This document shows positions 22,669-22,799 of a stretch of 22,799 nucleotides of DNA, piece after piece. The stretch is from DATAXP01 sp036272935 (lineage in GTDB: Bacteria; Planctomycetota; Planctomycetia; Pirellulales; PNKZ01), in the NCBI GenBank assembly GCA_036272935.1, contig DATAXP010000138.1:1-22799 (forward strand). Reading direction: 5' to 3'. Position 1 is the stretch's first letter. Every line of letters begins with the position of its first letter. The notes under the pieces were generated by a model. It was not told the DNA's origin. It did no database searches and saw nothing but the letters and a program-made list of their open reading frames with translations. A program made the translations under genes and the position numbers.

Positions 22669-22799
22669 CCGCACCTTAAGTTGTGATGTTGAGGATGGTT
22701 GCGAGGGTGTGATGGTTCCAAGCGGCCCGTTTTCGTTTGCGGCGGATGCTGCCGGGTGAAGAGTCCTGTTTGAGCAGGCTGATCGCGAAGCGTCGCAGC
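22661..22799 (-). mobile_element. left boundary region of an insertion sequence (partial, runs off right edge)
   Basis: The C-terminal end of a transposase gene is at the edge, and the bases from about 22661 (CAGGGCAACCGCACCTTAAG) could be a terminal inverted repeat reading inward. The other end and any target duplication are outside the window, so the boundary is a guess. The family is probably ISAs1-like. Confidence 0.45.
22676..22799 (-). CDS. transposase C-terminus (ISAs1-like), partial at right edge
   Basis: Reading leftwards from 22798 gives 40 codons and a TAA stop at 22676-22678. The text is LRRFAISLLKQDSSPGSIRR, then KRKRAAWNHHTLATILNIT. This is the typical basic C-terminus of ISAs1-family (DDE) transposases: an RR-x-A-x-x-LL-K-x-D element followed by S-I-R-x-K-R-K-x-A-A-W and a hydrophobic end. 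The catalytic part lies beyond the window, so activity cannot be judged. The frame has no in-frame stop up to the edge. Other DDE transposases have similar tails, so the family is a likely call only. Confidence 0.62.
   Translation of the reverse strand, partial: LRRFAISLLKQDSSPGSIRRKRKRAAWNHHTLATILNITT

Larger units (their letters stand above)
22374..22675. other. gene-free region between the operon promoter and the transposase end
   Basis: No credible gene is seen; the short frames here overlap each other on both strands and lack starts with ribosome sites. It holds the second REP-like unit (22416-22472), a stem pairing GTGCTGCGACG (22580-22590) with CGTCGGCGCAC (22603-22613, nine of eleven), and further hairpins next to the insertion sequence. 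Bases 22473-22579 show nothing recognisable. Confidence 0.6.

Noticed and set aside
22417..22674. 85-codon minus-strand frame with a basic, Cys-containing product
   Set aside because: It runs through the REP-like unit and hairpins, overlaps other frames, and has no known domain or ribosome site.
22473..22799. CRISPR-like or retron-like structure suggested by the cluster of hairpins
   Set aside because: There are no regularly spaced direct repeats and no reverse transcriptase or cas gene; a transposase end explains the context better.

Overview
The window looks like chromosomal DNA of a planctomycete, most likely from the Pirellulales. This rests on gene content and not on any database search. 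It has a c-type-cytochrome-like PSCyt1/DUF1549/DUF1553 protein paired with a DUF1501 twin-arginine protein, two secreted formylglycine-type sulfatases, and many small secreted hydrolases. GC content is high, coding is dense on both strands, few starts have a Shine-Dalgarno site, and CsrA has a long tail. I see no rRNA, tRNA, CRISPR array or phage module.

Left part (about 1-7186, all minus strand). Reading leftwards, there is a csrA - ppk2 - GH15 run: an RNA-binding carbon-storage regulator, a polyphosphate:nucleotide phosphotransferase and a glucoamylase/trehalase-like enzyme. After it comes a sulfatase - small membrane protein - lutB - lutC run. LutB and LutC are two parts of the lactate-oxidising LutABC complex; lutA is not visible and lutC runs off the left edge. 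A sigma70-like promoter lies directly before the first sulfatase.

Centre (7187-13290, plus strand). A 340-base divergent intergenic region holds a good csrA ribosome site, GGA motifs, a 19-bp dyad, a 14-bp palindrome and a REP-like palindromic repeat. It is followed by sulfatase - HAD phosphatase - alpha/beta hydrolase, closely packed. Next comes a 168-base imperfect inverted repeat of the 'ACCACAGAGGCACAGAG' type, then DinB-like protein - serine hydrolase. A 70-codon remnant of a response regulator closes this stretch.

Right part (13312-22799). The DUF1549/DUF1553 protein and its DUF1501 partner (minus) are divergent from an esterase - GH16 glucanase pair (plus). A TPR-like membrane protein - RluD-type pseudouridine synthase - fumarylacetoacetase-family enzyme operon (minus) has 4-base ATGA overlaps and a clear promoter. 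The right end holds a second REP-like repeat, hairpins and the 3' end of a transposase gene, so the window ends inside an insertion sequence.

Together the genes suggest breakdown of sulfated and beta-linked polysaccharides, use of lactate and sugar acids, and handling of energy reserves. I found no convincing wholly new system. The strongest leads are the extended CsrA overlapping ppk2 with a possible autoregulatory leader, the repeat families, and the decayed response regulator.
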